Source: Rheinheimera tangshanensis | Lineage (GTDB): Bacteria; Pseudomonadota; Gammaproteobacteria; Enterobacterales; Alteromonadaceae | Length of the DNA stretch: 64,000 nucleotides | Assembly (NCBI RefSeq): GCF_014645135.1 | Contig: NZ_BMLH01000002.1 | Span: 186,001 to 250,000 of the forward strand | Direction: 5' to 3' | In this document: positions 44,263 to 52,843 of the stretch, in pieces | How the letters are laid out: the number at the start of each line of letters is the position of its first letter | Numbering within the stretch: the first letter of the stretch is position 1 | Made by a program: the position numbers and the translations under genes | The notes under the pieces: model-generated | Seen by the model: the letters and a program-made list of their open reading frames with translations, nothing else | Databases searched by the model: none | Told to the model about the DNA's origin: nothing

Positions 44263-45032
44263 TGTTGCCACTGACACAGGATTTACTTGAACAAGTAAAA
44301 GCCATTGCCATTGCTGCTGGCGAGGCGATATTGGCTGTGTATCAGCGCGATTTTAGCGTTGAGCAAAAAGACGATGATTCGCCTTTAACTGAGGCCGATT
44401 TAGCAGCCCATCATTTGATTTTGTCTGAACTGACGAAGTTAACGCCTGCTGTGCCTGTGTTATCCGAAGAGGCGGCAGATATTCCCTGGTCAGAACGCCA
44501 ACGCTGGACCCAATACTGGCTGGTGGACCCTTTAGATGGCACCAAAGAGTTTATTAAACGCAACGGTGAATTCACTGTGAACATCGCCCTTATTCAACAA
44601 GGTGAGCCTGTGTTGGGGGTTATTCACGCGCCAGTGCTGGATAAAACCTATGCCGCAGCTGAAGGTTTAGGTGTCACCCGGCAGCAACATGATTTAATCG
44701 AAACGATCCGAGTCGCTGTCACGCCCGCAGCGGGCGAAGTAGTCAAAGTTGTAGGCAGTCGCAGCCACTACAGCGCTGATGTTGAAGACTATTTAAGTCG
44801 CTTCCCCAAACACGAACTGATAGCCGTTGGCAGCTCGCTGAAGTTTTGCTTAGTGGCCGAAGGCAGTGCGCATTTATACCCACGTTTTGGTCCTACTATG
44901 CTGTGGGATACAGGCGCAGGTCATGTGATTGTCAAAGTGGCCGGGGCTCATATTGAATATCAGGGCATAGAAAATCCGGCTTATCACAGAGAGCAGCTGA
45001 AAAACCCGAATTTCCTGGTCAGTGCCTTATAG
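44262..45032 (+). CDS. cysQ: 3'(2'),5'-bisphosphate nucleotidase CysQ
   Basis: A 256-aa magnesium-dependent, lithium-sensitive-type phosphatase of the inositol monophosphatase superfamily. Metal-binding motifs are VLSEEAAD, DPLDGTKEF (D89, D92) and WDTGAGHVIV. It removes PAP, the inhibitory by-product of PAPS reduction by CysH, so it completes the pathway. Translationally coupled to cysC; last gene of the cluster. Confidence 0.95.
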   Translation: MLPLTQDLLEQVKAIAIAAGEAILAVYQRDFSVEQKDDDSPLTEADLAAHHLILSELTKLTPAVPVLSEEAADIPWSERQRWTQYWLVDPLDGTKEFIKRNGEFTVNIALIQQGEPVLGVIHAPVLDKTYAAAEGLGVTRQQHDLIETIRVAVTPAAGEVVKVVGSRSHYSADVEDYLSRFPKHELIAVGSSLKFCLVAEGSAHLYPRFGPTMLWDTGAGHVIVKVAGAHIEYQGIENPAYHREQLKNPNFLVSAL

Positions 45033-45130
45033 TTCAGAGAGTTAAGCTAAATACTACAAAATAACACTGTTCTGTCTCACCAAAGCAGCCGATAATGTGT
45101 GTGCCAGTCATCTGAATCGCGGTGTCAATA

Positions 45131-45163
45131 GACGGGCGGGTACAAGACCCGCCCCTACAGCTG
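45131..45163. repeat. Palindromic intergenic repeat, copy C
   Basis: GACGGGCGGGT, ACAAG, ACCCGCCC then CTACAG: a GC-rich hairpin (GGGCGGGT/ACCCGCCC) whose flanks resemble copy B at about 24750-24775. It lies in the gap between cysQ and the LETM1-like gene. Confidence 0.45.
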
Positions 45164-45204
45164 GATCTGCAGGTTACTTGGGTATATAGGCTTCTGAGGT
45201 GGGT

Positions 45205-45588
45205 ATGAATCTGTTAAGTCGGTTGCATAAGGCGCCGATCCGGGTGTTGCGATTACAACGGCGTAAAAGTATGTCGCGTATTCGCTTTAGCATGATCCGG
45301 CTTCGCATGGCTTTGTCGCAGGAAACCGATGAAACCAGACGCATGCTGGTGATTTATCAGCGTTCGTTACAAGGCAAAGCGACACAAGCGGAACTCAGGT
45401 TTGCTAATCATCAACTGGTGGATGTATTAAGAGCAACTGGCTTAGGCATCTTTGCTGTGCTGCCATTTGCCCCCATTACTATTCCTATTCTGATTAAACT
45501 GGGCCGTAAGCTAGGCATTGAAGTGTTGCCAAGCTCTTTTCAGCCTAAAGCGGAGAAAACGAAAAAACTACCGGATTACGAGTCTTAG
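45205..45588 (+). CDS. LETM1-like domain protein
   Basis: A 127-aa protein. The N-terminal half is strikingly basic (RVLRLQRRKSMSRIRFSMIR). The middle has a helical segment (ADLRFANHQL-like AELRFANHQLVDVLRATG). It ends with GLGIFAVLPFAPITIPILIK, then GRKLGIEVLPSSF, close to the conserved LPFxP-(x)n-LP(S/A)xF core of LETM1 proteins. Mitochondrial LETM1 acts in inner-membrane ion homeostasis; bacterial short versions are uncharacterised. The ATG at 45205, with GAGG 5 nt upstream, is preferred to a GTG at 45199. Monocistronic, converging on the next gene. Confidence 0.65.
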   Translation: MNLLSRLHKAPIRVLRLQRRKSMSRIRFSMIRLRMALSQETDETRRMLVIYQRSLQGKATQAELRFANHQLVDVLRATGLGIFAVLPFAPITIPILIKLGRKLGIEVLPSSFQPKAEKTKKLPDYES

Positions 45589-45597
45589 CCGTAGCAA

Positions 45598-46545
45598 TCA
45601 ACTCTTTGAACTTCTGAACTTTTTCAGCAACTGGTCCTGCTCAAACCACACCACAATAATCAGTGATAGTGCAAAAGGGATCAGCAGATAAAACAAGCGG
45701 AATACCAATAAAGCAGCAATCACATCGGCCGGATTGACATCGGGTAAAGCCAGCAAAAACATTACCTCCAGCACACCTAAACCACCCGGCGCATGCGATA
45801 ACAAGGCTGCAGAAAAAGACGCCAGAAATATACCCAACACCATAAAATAACCCGGGTTACTTTGCTCTGGCAGGGCGTAATAAATAATGGCGGCTGCAGC
45901 TAATAACTCCAGCGGCGCTACCACTAACTGACGGCAAATCAGCGAGAAGCGTGGGTATTCCAGCTTTAGTTTCCATAAATCAATGCAACGTCTTTTCATA
46001 AAGCTGCCCCACAAATACAGAGCAACTAAAGACAACATCCCGACACCAAGCAATACTGCCACCCACTCTGGCAAAGCGCTGTGGAAGTGCGCCGGCAAAC
46101 TGGGTTCAACCAGTAAAACAACACCACCAAGCAAGATAGTGCCCAGGGCGAAAGTGAAGGAACAAAACGCGACCAGAATACCGACTTCGCCTGCCGTTAA
46201 GCCCTGAGAACGGTACGCCCGGTAACGCACTACGGCACCGGAAAATACCGACGCACCCAGGTTGTGACCTATGGCGTAAGCAGTGAAAGAGGCAACAGAA
46301 ATAAAGGTCCAGGATACTTTCTTGTGCAGGTGAGATAAAGCCAGCCGGTCGTAACCCGCTAAGGCGACATAAGCAAAAACGGTCGCCAACGCGGCCATCA
46401 GCCAGCCATGCAGAGAAATGGCTTCCAGGCTGAGCACTACGTCGTCATAGGAGATATCTTTGAGCTGCTCAAGCAGCACATAGACTGAAAATGCTACAGC
46501 GGCCAAACCTAACAGCGGCCAGAAGTAGTCTTTTTTTATCATCAT
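45598..46545 (-). CDS. LPG-synthase-like (UPF0104/YbhN family) membrane protein
   Basis: A 315-aa polytopic protein with about eight transmembrane helices, of the lysylphosphatidylglycerol synthase TM-region family (PF03706): NLGASVFSGAVVRYRAYRSQ, GLTAGEVGILVAFCSFTFAL, LSHAPGGLGVLEVMFLLALP. It resembles the flippase half of MprF without an aminoacyl-transferase domain. A role in lipid flipping or envelope homeostasis is possible but unproven. The frame extends to 46671; the ATG at 46545, with AAGGA upstream, begins the conserved protein. Confidence 0.8.
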   Translation of the reverse strand: MMIKKDYFWPLLGLAAVAFSVYVLLEQLKDISYDDVVLSLEAISLHGWLMAALATVFAYVALAGYDRLALSHLHKKVSWTFISVASFTAYAIGHNLGASVFSGAVVRYRAYRSQGLTAGEVGILVAFCSFTFALGTILLGGVVLLVEPSLPAHFHSALPEWVAVLLGVGMLSLVALYLWGSFMKRRCIDLWKLKLEYPRFSLICRQLVVAPLELLAAAAIIYYALPEQSNPGYFMVLGIFLASFSAALLSHAPGGLGVLEVMFLLALPDVNPADVIAALLVFRLFYLLIPFALSLIIVVWFEQDQLLKKFRSSKS

Positions 46546-46733
46546 TTCTATCCTTGTCTGATCGCTTGTTTTCGCGTTGCGGCGAAAGAGGCAACACAAC
46601 CATGACGTTTCTTGCAGGAGCTGGCCGTTAACAAAGCTGCAGCTGCTGATTCTAAAGGTATATCTCAACATTCACAGCATGCTTTGGCAAGCTAAGCCGT
46701 GTTTTTCCGTGATTACATGCTTAAAACTACAGC

Positions 46734-46764
46734 AAAACCGGCACTTCGGGCTAGCGAGGCCGGT
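46734..46764 (-). terminator. Terminator of NSS transporter gene
   Basis: Leftward: ACCGGC (46764-46759) pairs with GCCGGT (46742-46737), followed by TTTT, 16 nt after the transporter stop. The loop is long, so moderate confidence. Confidence 0.5.
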
Positions 46765-46779
46765 ATCGCGTATCTGGGA

Positions 46780-48126
46780 TTAACTACCTTTAATTGTCAT
46801 CACCGCCACTATGGCAATCAGTACAGGGGAGACTATGGCCGCCAATAACCAGTACACTTTTTGCACTGCGCCTGGTACTTCGCCTGCCAGTATAGTCTTA
46901 ATTTGTGGCCAGACGCGCCAGCCAACAAAAGTAGCAGCAAACATACCACCTAATGGCATCAGCACATTGGATGCCATAAAGTCCATTGCATCAAAAGGAG
47001 TTTTTCCGAAAATTGTAAAGCTTTCCATGCCGCCACCAAAAGACAGAGCCGCAGGAATACCCAGCACTATATAGTTCACTATAGCTACCAGAATAGTGGC
47101 AATTTTGCGATCCATGCCATATTCATCAATCAGGAAAGCCACAACAGGTTCCAGAATTGAAATGGAAGAGGTCACAGCTGCAAACAATAGTAAACAGAAG
47201 AAAATGAGCGCTAACACCTGACCACCCGCCATTTGGGCAAAAAGTGCCGGCATAGTAATAAAGGTTAAACCAGGACCTGCAGCAGGGTCGACGTCAAAGG
47301 CAAAGACGGCAGGTAAGATCATTAAACCGGCTAAGACTGAAGCCATAGTAGCTAAACCCGCAATCCATAAACCTGCGTTTACTACTTTAGTTTCAGGACT
47401 TAAATAGGAGCCATAAGCCACCATTAAGCCAGCGCCTACAGACAACGAAAATACGGCTAAACCCAGAGCGTCCAGCACCATTTTAATACTGAGTTTGCTC
47501 CAGTCCGGGGTAATAAAATACATCACGCCTTCGATAGCGCCAGGTAAAGTCAAACTGCGCCACACCATGACCATCATTAACACAAAAAGGGCAGGCATCA
47601 GAATTTTACAAATACGTTCAATACCAGCCTGAACACCTGCAATCACGATCACTGCGGTGATAATCATAAATAAAGCAGTATAAATAAGTGAGGAGGTTGG
47701 GTTGGCAATAAAGTGAGTAAAAGTGTCACTTAATACTTTGGCATCAGTGGTCAGTACTGTGCCTTGTATGGTTTGCACAATATAGGCGATGGTCCAGCCT
47801 CCGACTACACAGTAGAAGCCCAGAATTAAAAACACTCCGAGTACAGAGAGCCATCCGGCCACATGCCAGTAACCTTTACCTAAAGCCCGATACGCAGAAG
47901 TAGCAGATTTTTTAGCGGTGCGGCCTATCATCATTTCGGCCAGTAACATCACCACGCCCACTGAAAACACACAAGCCAGATACACTAATAAAAATACGCC
48001 GCCGCCGTTGGCTCCTGCAACATAAGGGAATTTCCAGATAGCGCCAAGGCCGACTGCCGAGCCCGCTGCCGCTAATATAAAGCCGATACGCGAACCCCAG
48101 CTGCCGCGTGTTGTAGAGTTAGTCAT
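46780..48126 (-). CDS. Sodium-dependent neurotransmitter-symporter (NSS/SNF) family transporter
   Basis: A 448-aa protein with 11 predicted transmembrane helices. The unwound TM1 motif is GFILAAAGSAVGLGAIWKFP, followed by GGGVFLLVYLACV, and TM6-like FSLSVGAGLMVAYGSYL. These are characteristic of bacterial LeuT/MhsT/TnaT proteins that import amino acids with sodium. Substrate (likely a hydrophobic or aromatic amino acid) not determinable. It is transcribed divergently from the thioredoxin-NHL gene across a 248-base gap. Confidence 0.88.
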   Translation of the reverse strand: MTNSTTRGSWGSRIGFILAAAGSAVGLGAIWKFPYVAGANGGGVFLLVYLACVFSVGVVMLLAEMMIGRTAKKSATSAYRALGKGYWHVAGWLSVLGVFLILGFYCVVGGWTIAYIVQTIQGTVLTTDAKVLSDTFTHFIANPTSSLIYTALFMIITAVIVIAGVQAGIERICKILMPALFVLMMVMVWRSLTLPGAIEGVMYFITPDWSKLSIKMVLDALGLAVFSLSVGAGLMVAYGSYLSPETKVVNAGLWIAGLATMASVLAGLMILPAVFAFDVDPAAGPGLTFITMPALFAQMAGGQVLALIFFCLLLFAAVTSSISILEPVVAFLIDEYGMDRKIATILVAIVNYIVLGIPAALSFGGGMESFTIFGKTPFDAMDFMASNVLMPLGGMFAATFVGWRVWPQIKTILAGEVPGAVQKVYWLLAAIVSPVLIAIVAVMTIKGS

Positions 48127-48374
48127 GCTTATCTCTTATTTAGTTATAGTTTTTGCTTTTTATCTCTGCAGACCTATAGATACAGACAGCTCTAGTCCGG
48201 AAGTCACAGAAGTTACACCTTGGTGTGCAGCAAGATAGAGGAAATCTGTGTCAAAAAGCAACCAAAAATCCGTCGCTGTCATTAATCTATCGTTAAACTC
48301 AAGTAAAACATTGAACGAAAATGACGGATAGACCGTTCTATAGTAAGTAAGAGCAGTTTGACCGGGAGTCACTA

Positions 48375-49886
48375 ATGCGTTTTAAACTATTATTCTGGAT
48401 TTTCATCATGGCCTGTAGTTTAACTTTTGGCCTCGCCAAAGCCTCTGCCCGCACCAATAGCGTTGAGTTTCCTGCGGGTTTACCCTGGTTAAATGTGACT
48501 GAACCACTCACCATGCAGCAATTAAAAGGCAAGGTGGTGTTACTGGATTTTTGGACTTACGGTTGCGTCAACTGTATTCATGTCATTCCCGACCTGCACA
48601 AGCTGGAACAGAAATATGGCAATAAGCTGGCTGTTATTTCTGTGCATTCTCCAAAGTTTGACAACGAAAAGCAGCTAAGCACTCTGACCTCCATAGTGCG
48701 CCGTTATGGTATGCAGCACGCCGTGGTCAATGACGTTGATTTTCAGCTATGGCGTGCTTATGCGGTGCGGGCATGGCCTACTTTTGTGCTGATAGGCCCT
48801 GATGGTAAATACGTGGGCCAAACCTCAGGCGAAGGCCGTTATGACGTGTTGGATCAGGCGATAGAGCAGTTGCTGGCTGAGTTTAAAGGTGAGCCTAACC
48901 TCAAACCATTACCTGTCAAGCTGTTAGATCCGCTTAACACTGTATTAGCCGCGCCGGGCAGTTTGACAGTGGATGAGCGTTATATAGCGATCAGCGATAC
49001 GCTGCATAACCAAATTGTGCTGCTGGATCATCAGGGCAAACTGGTGAAACGTTTAGGCTCTGGCATAGCTGAACTCAAAGATGGTCACAGCGACAGTAGT
49101 GCTTTTTCATCGCCTCAGGGGTTAGTGCTGACCGAAAATGCTTTGTATGTGGCTGATACTGGCAACCACGCTATTCGTCGTATCGATTTAACCAGTTTTC
49201 TGGTGACGACTATTGCAGGTAATGGCGAACTGGCGCAGGGCCGTTTAGTGCCAGGTTCAACACCAACTGAAGCATCGCTGCGTTCCCCCTGGGATTTAGC
49301 TTTGGATAAAACCACGTTATATATCGCTATGGCAGGCAGCCATCAAATCTGGACTCTGGATTTGCAAAGCTCACAACTAAAAGCTTTCGCCGGTACTGGA
49401 CAAGAAGCGTTGCTGGATGGCAAACGCCTTGATGCAGCTTTTAACCAGCCCAGTGGTTTAGCTTTACGAGGTGATAAATTATGGGTAGCCGATGCCGAAG
49501 CCAGTGCCATCCGACAAATTGATTTAAGTTCTGGCAAAGTCGAGACTCTGGTCGGGCAGGGATTGTTCGAGTTTGGTTTAAAAGATGGTGGTTTTAAAAG
49601 GGCGTTGCTGCAACACAATAAAGACGTCGTGGTGCTGGATAAACATACTCTGGCTGTCGCCGATACCTACAACCATAAAATCAGATTGCTGGATTTAGAC
49701 GAGCGGCAAGTCATGACCTTAAGTATAGGCACTGAACTGAACGAGCCAGGTGGTTTGGCTGTGTTTAACGGTGAACTTTATATAGCGGACACGAATAACA
49801 ACAGAATAGTACGCTGGCACCTGAAGGATCAAAAGTTAACTGAAGTACAAGTACCTGCAACGGCAAAACTGGAGTCTGCCCCCTGA
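48375..49886 (+). CDS. Exported thioredoxin-NHL repeat protein (NHLRC2-like)
   Basis: A 503-aa protein. A signal peptide (about 1-25) is followed by a thioredoxin-like domain (about 30-170) with active-site C64-V-N-C67 and cis-Pro135 (WPTF). A six-bladed NHL beta-propeller follows (about 190-495; blades marked by YVADTGNHAIRRIDL, YIAMAGSHQIWTLDL, WVADAEASAIRQIDL, AVADTYNHKIRLLDL and YIADTNNNRIVRW). The domain order matches animal NHLRC2 and its bacterial relatives, whose thioredoxin site is CxNC. A periplasmic redox or protein-interaction role is inferred. GGGAG ribosome site. Confidence 0.82.
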   Translation: MRFKLLFWIFIMACSLTFGLAKASARTNSVEFPAGLPWLNVTEPLTMQQLKGKVVLLDFWTYGCVNCIHVIPDLHKLEQKYGNKLAVISVHSPKFDNEKQLSTLTSIVRRYGMQHAVVNDVDFQLWRAYAVRAWPTFVLIGPDGKYVGQTSGEGRYDVLDQAIEQLLAEFKGEPNLKPLPVKLLDPLNTVLAAPGSLTVDERYIAISDTLHNQIVLLDHQGKLVKRLGSGIAELKDGHSDSSAFSSPQGLVLTENALYVADTGNHAIRRIDLTSFLVTTIAGNGELAQGRLVPGSTPTEASLRSPWDLALDKTTLYIAMAGSHQIWTLDLQSSQLKAFAGTGQEALLDGKRLDAAFNQPSGLALRGDKLWVADAEASAIRQIDLSSGKVETLVGQGLFEFGLKDGGFKRALLQHNKDVVVLDKHTLAVADTYNHKIRLLDLDERQVMTLSIGTELNEPGGLAVFNGELYIADTNNNRIVRWHLKDQKLTEVQVPATAKLESAP

Positions 49887-49925
49887 TCTGGTTACACTGG
49901 AAATAGAAAATCCAGGAAATTCAAT

Positions 49926-50618
49926 ATGCGTTTAGATAAGTTTATTTGTGATTGCACCGGTCTGACCCGTAGTCAGGCCGGCAAGGTGATACGGCAAAAA
50001 CTGGTGACAGTCAATGGCGAACTGGCCAAACAGCCAGCCTTGCAACTGAAAACTACTGACAAAGTCTCTTTGGATGGCGAAGAGTTAGAGCTGATTGGGC
50101 TGCGTTACATCATGATGCACAAGCCTGCAGGTTATATTTGCTCAACCGACGATCCAGACCACGATACTGTATTTGCCTTAATGGATGAGCCTTTAATGGA
50201 GCGTTTGCATACAGTGGGCCGTCTGGATTTGGATACCACAGGTATGGTGCTGATCACAGACGATGGTCAGTGGTCGCATAAAATCAGTTCGCCTAAACAT
50301 CATTGTGCTAAAACCTATCGTGTCTGGCTGGCCGATCCTGTGCCTGAATCTGCTATAGCACAGTTTGCAGAAGGTATTATGCTGCGTGGTGAAAAAGACT
50401 TAACCAAGCCAGCAGAGTTGGTGATTGTCGAGCCACATCAGGCGTTGTTGACCATTAGCGAAGGTCGTTACCATCAGGTCAAACGTATGTTTGCTGCTAT
50501 CGGCAATAAAGTAGAGAAGCTGCACCGAGAACAAATCGGCGCTCTGCCACTGGACCCGGATTTAGAGGAAGGCGAGTACCGTTATTTAACAGACGAGGAA
50601 GTGGCTTTGTTTCGTTAA
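49926..50618 (+). CDS. rsuA: 16S rRNA pseudouridine-516 synthase RsuA
   Basis: A 230-aa enzyme: N-terminal S4 RNA-binding domain (MRLDKFICDCTGLTRSQAGK) and a pseudouridine synthase domain with catalytic D101 in HTVGRLDLDTTGM. SSPKHHCAKTYRVWL and EGRYHQVKRMFAAIGN follow. Length and motifs match E. coli RsuA (231 aa), which modifies U516 of 16S rRNA. AGGAA ribosome site. Confidence 0.93.
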   Translation: MRLDKFICDCTGLTRSQAGKVIRQKLVTVNGELAKQPALQLKTTDKVSLDGEELELIGLRYIMMHKPAGYICSTDDPDHDTVFALMDEPLMERLHTVGRLDLDTTGMVLITDDGQWSHKISSPKHHCAKTYRVWLADPVPESAIAQFAEGIMLRGEKDLTKPAELVIVEPHQALLTISEGRYHQVKRMFAAIGNKVEKLHREQIGALPLDPDLEEGEYRYLTDEEVALFR

Positions 50619-50789
50619 TCTCCAATTCAGCCGTTTAGCCTATACTTCCCGGTAACACGGCAGCAGAAGCATAAAACGGCATAGTCTGTTACAACTTTTA
50701 ACCTGATGTATGAACACTTCGCCTTGGTCTGCAGCGTGCTGTCCGTTAAACTACGCAGGTCTAATTTCACTTCGTGTTATGGAGTTTGT

Positions 50790-51518
50790 ATGTCAAAAAT
50801 GAAAATCGCTGTTGCTGCTTTAGCTATTGGTGCTTTGATGTTGTCAGGCTGTTCGGCCACTCATACGGCGATCAGCAAAAGGAATTTGCAAGTTCAGACC
50901 AAGATGAGTGACACCATCTTTTTAGACCCTGTTGCAGATGACAAACGTACCGTGTTTATCCAGGTGCGTAATACTTCGGATCAACAAGGTTTATCTATTG
51001 AGCCTCAGATCATCGAAGCAGTTCAGGCTAAAGGTTACCGCGTAGTGCGTGACCCTGAGCAAGCTAACTTCTTATTACAGGCTAACGTGTTACAAGCCGG
51101 TGAAACTGATTTACGTAGCCAGAATGAACTCTTAGGTGGTGGTTTTGGTGGCGCTTTAGTCGGTGGTGCTATAGGTAACCAGTTTGGTAGTGGTAGTGGT
51201 CGTGCCGCAGCAACAGTTGGCGGCGCTTTAATAGGTTTAGCTGCTGATGCGCTGGTAAAAGATGTGCATTACAGCATCATCACTGACCTGCAAATTTCTG
51301 AGCGCGCGAAAAAAGGCGTGGTGGTACTAGAAGAAAATAAAGCCAGCTTAAAACAAGGTAACAGTGGCTATAAAAATGTCAGTTCCACTGAAGAGACTGA
51401 GTGGAAACGTTACCAGACCCGTATTTTATCGACAGCCAATCAGGTCAATATGGAATACGCCGAAGCTGAACCAGAACTGGTTAAAGGTTTGATGCGCTCA
51501 ATCTCTGGCATCCTTTAA
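50790..51518 (+). CDS. TraT-family complement-resistance-like lipoprotein
   Basis: A 242-aa lipoprotein (lipobox LSGC, C21) matching TraT in length (244 aa) and sequence features: SATHTAISKRNLQVQTKMSD, TIFLDP, VQVRNTSD-like FIQVRNTSDQ, and the glycine-rich hydrophobic GGGFGGALVGGAIGNQFGSG segment. TraT on F plasmids mediates surface exclusion and serum resistance; chromosomal homologues are uncharacterised. The ATG at 50790 has GGAG 5 nt upstream and starts the signal peptide. No conjugation genes are nearby. Confidence 0.85.
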   Translation: MSKMKIAVAALAIGALMLSGCSATHTAISKRNLQVQTKMSDTIFLDPVADDKRTVFIQVRNTSDQQGLSIEPQIIEAVQAKGYRVVRDPEQANFLLQANVLQAGETDLRSQNELLGGGFGGALVGGAIGNQFGSGSGRAAATVGGALIGLAADALVKDVHYSIITDLQISERAKKGVVVLEENKASLKQGNSGYKNVSSTEETEWKRYQTRILSTANQVNMEYAEAEPELVKGLMRSISGIL

Positions 51519-51575
51519 CCCGTCGTTCTTGCAGTCAACGCCGCTGCAATGTTCTAACTATTTTGATTTCCCAGT

Positions 51576-51610
51576 GGCCACTGTTTTGTAGTCCTCGGTG
51601 GCCATTTTTT
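51576..51610 (+). terminator. Terminator after TraT-like gene
   Basis: GGCCACTG and CGGTGGCC form an 8-bp stem (one G-T pair) with a 12-nt loop, followed by A and six T residues. Confidence 0.75.
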
Positions 51611-51760
51611 ATGCTCTGCTGTCTTGCAGAGCAGCCTTCAGGCCATAGTCGCATTGCTGCTAGGTTCAAAAATCTTTTTTTATTTTCTTTTTGAAAGTTT
51701 TTGCTTGCTCGCCCTGTCTTTGTCCATAGTATCTAGTCACTGATCCAAAAAGGATGGTCC

Positions 51761-52732
51761 ATGAACAAAATTACTTTGTCGCTATTACTGGCGTTGAGCC
51801 CGGCTTTGTCTGCAGCTGAACAGGCCACACCGAATCAATTTATCGATGTGTTTGCCAAAATTTTTGGTGAACATAAAGGCGAGCGTAAAGGTCATGCCAA
51901 AGGTTTTTGTGCTGTTGGCAGTTTTCAGGCTTTACCTGATGCAAAAAACTTCAGTTCAGTGGCCTGGTTATCAGGTGAAACTGTGCCTGTGACTGCGCGT
52001 TTCTCTATGGCGGGTGGTAATCCTAAAGCGCCGGAAAATGCTCGTTCTCCCCGGGGTTTAGGTTTGCAGCTAAAAACCGCCAATGGTCAAATCCAGCATT
52101 TTGCTATGTTAACCACACCTGTTTTTGGCGCTAAAGATCCGGAAAACTTTTTAGGCCTGTTGCAAACTCAAATTCCAGACCCGGCCACTGGCAAGCCTGA
52201 CATGGCTAAAATTCAGGCCTTCCGTGCGGCTCATCCGGATACTCAACCTCAGGCTGAGTATTTAGCGAAAAACTCTCCACCCTGGAGCTACGCTACTACG
52301 CCATATTTTGGTATTCACACCTTCTTTATCAAAGACAACAGTGGTGTGGAGCAAAAAGTACGTTGGCAATTTGTACCTAAAGATGGTGTGAAAGGTTTAA
52401 CTGAAGCTGAAATCAAAGCACCGCCAACAGAGTTTTTGCAACAGCGTCTGGCGGAGCGTTTAGCCAAAGGCCCAACTCAGTGGACCATGCAGCTGGTGCT
52501 GGGGGAAGCAGGCGATACCGAAACTGATCCTTCGGTGTTATGGCCTAAAGAGCGTAAAACTCTGGATATAGGCTTATTGTCCATCACAGAGCAAGGTGGC
52601 GAAGCCTGCACCGGTGTTAATTTTGACCCCAACGTCTTGAGCAACGGCCTGCGTGCAAGTAGCGACAGGGTGTTACAAATGCGTTCACCTGCCTATGCCA
52701 TCTCTTTTGGCAAGCGTTTAACCAACCAGTAA
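51761..52732 (+). CDS. Exported catalase-like (SrpA-type) haem peroxidase
   Basis: A 323-aa protein with a signal peptide (MNKITLSLLLALSPALSAAE). It has the minimal catalase core: catalytic His in RKGHAKGFCAVGSF, then VTARFSMAGGNPKAPENARS and PRGLGLQL, and the probable proximal Tyr in RSPAYAISFGKRL at the C-terminus. It is short compared with KatB (502 aa) and fits the catalase-related peroxidase group. Peroxidatic rather than fast catalase activity is expected for this family. It lies 29 kb from katB. Confidence 0.83.
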   Translation: MNKITLSLLLALSPALSAAEQATPNQFIDVFAKIFGEHKGERKGHAKGFCAVGSFQALPDAKNFSSVAWLSGETVPVTARFSMAGGNPKAPENARSPRGLGLQLKTANGQIQHFAMLTTPVFGAKDPENFLGLLQTQIPDPATGKPDMAKIQAFRAAHPDTQPQAEYLAKNSPPWSYATTPYFGIHTFFIKDNSGVEQKVRWQFVPKDGVKGLTEAEIKAPPTEFLQQRLAERLAKGPTQWTMQLVLGEAGDTETDPSVLWPKERKTLDIGLLSITEQGGEACTGVNFDPNVLSNGLRASSDRVLQMRSPAYAISFGKRLTNQ

Positions 52733-52751
52733 GCCTATTCAGTACTAAATT

Positions 52752-52774
52752 GAATGCACCAGTGGGGTGCATTC
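52752..52774 (+). terminator. Hairpin after catalase-like gene
   Basis: GAATGCACC, AGTGG loop, GGTGCATTC: a perfect 9-bp stem 20 nt after the stop, but without a T-tract. Confidence 0.4.
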
Positions 52775-52843
52775 GTATGCAGTCTGGTCCTGTGGCCGGA
52801 ATTTGACTAAGCTGGGTCAAACTCAAAAAACAGGGATCTTCGA

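Noticed and set aside
29684-45032. Sulfate reduction region as a horizontally acquired island
   Set aside because: No integrase, tRNA junction, repeats at its ends or shift in base use; pathway genes look native.
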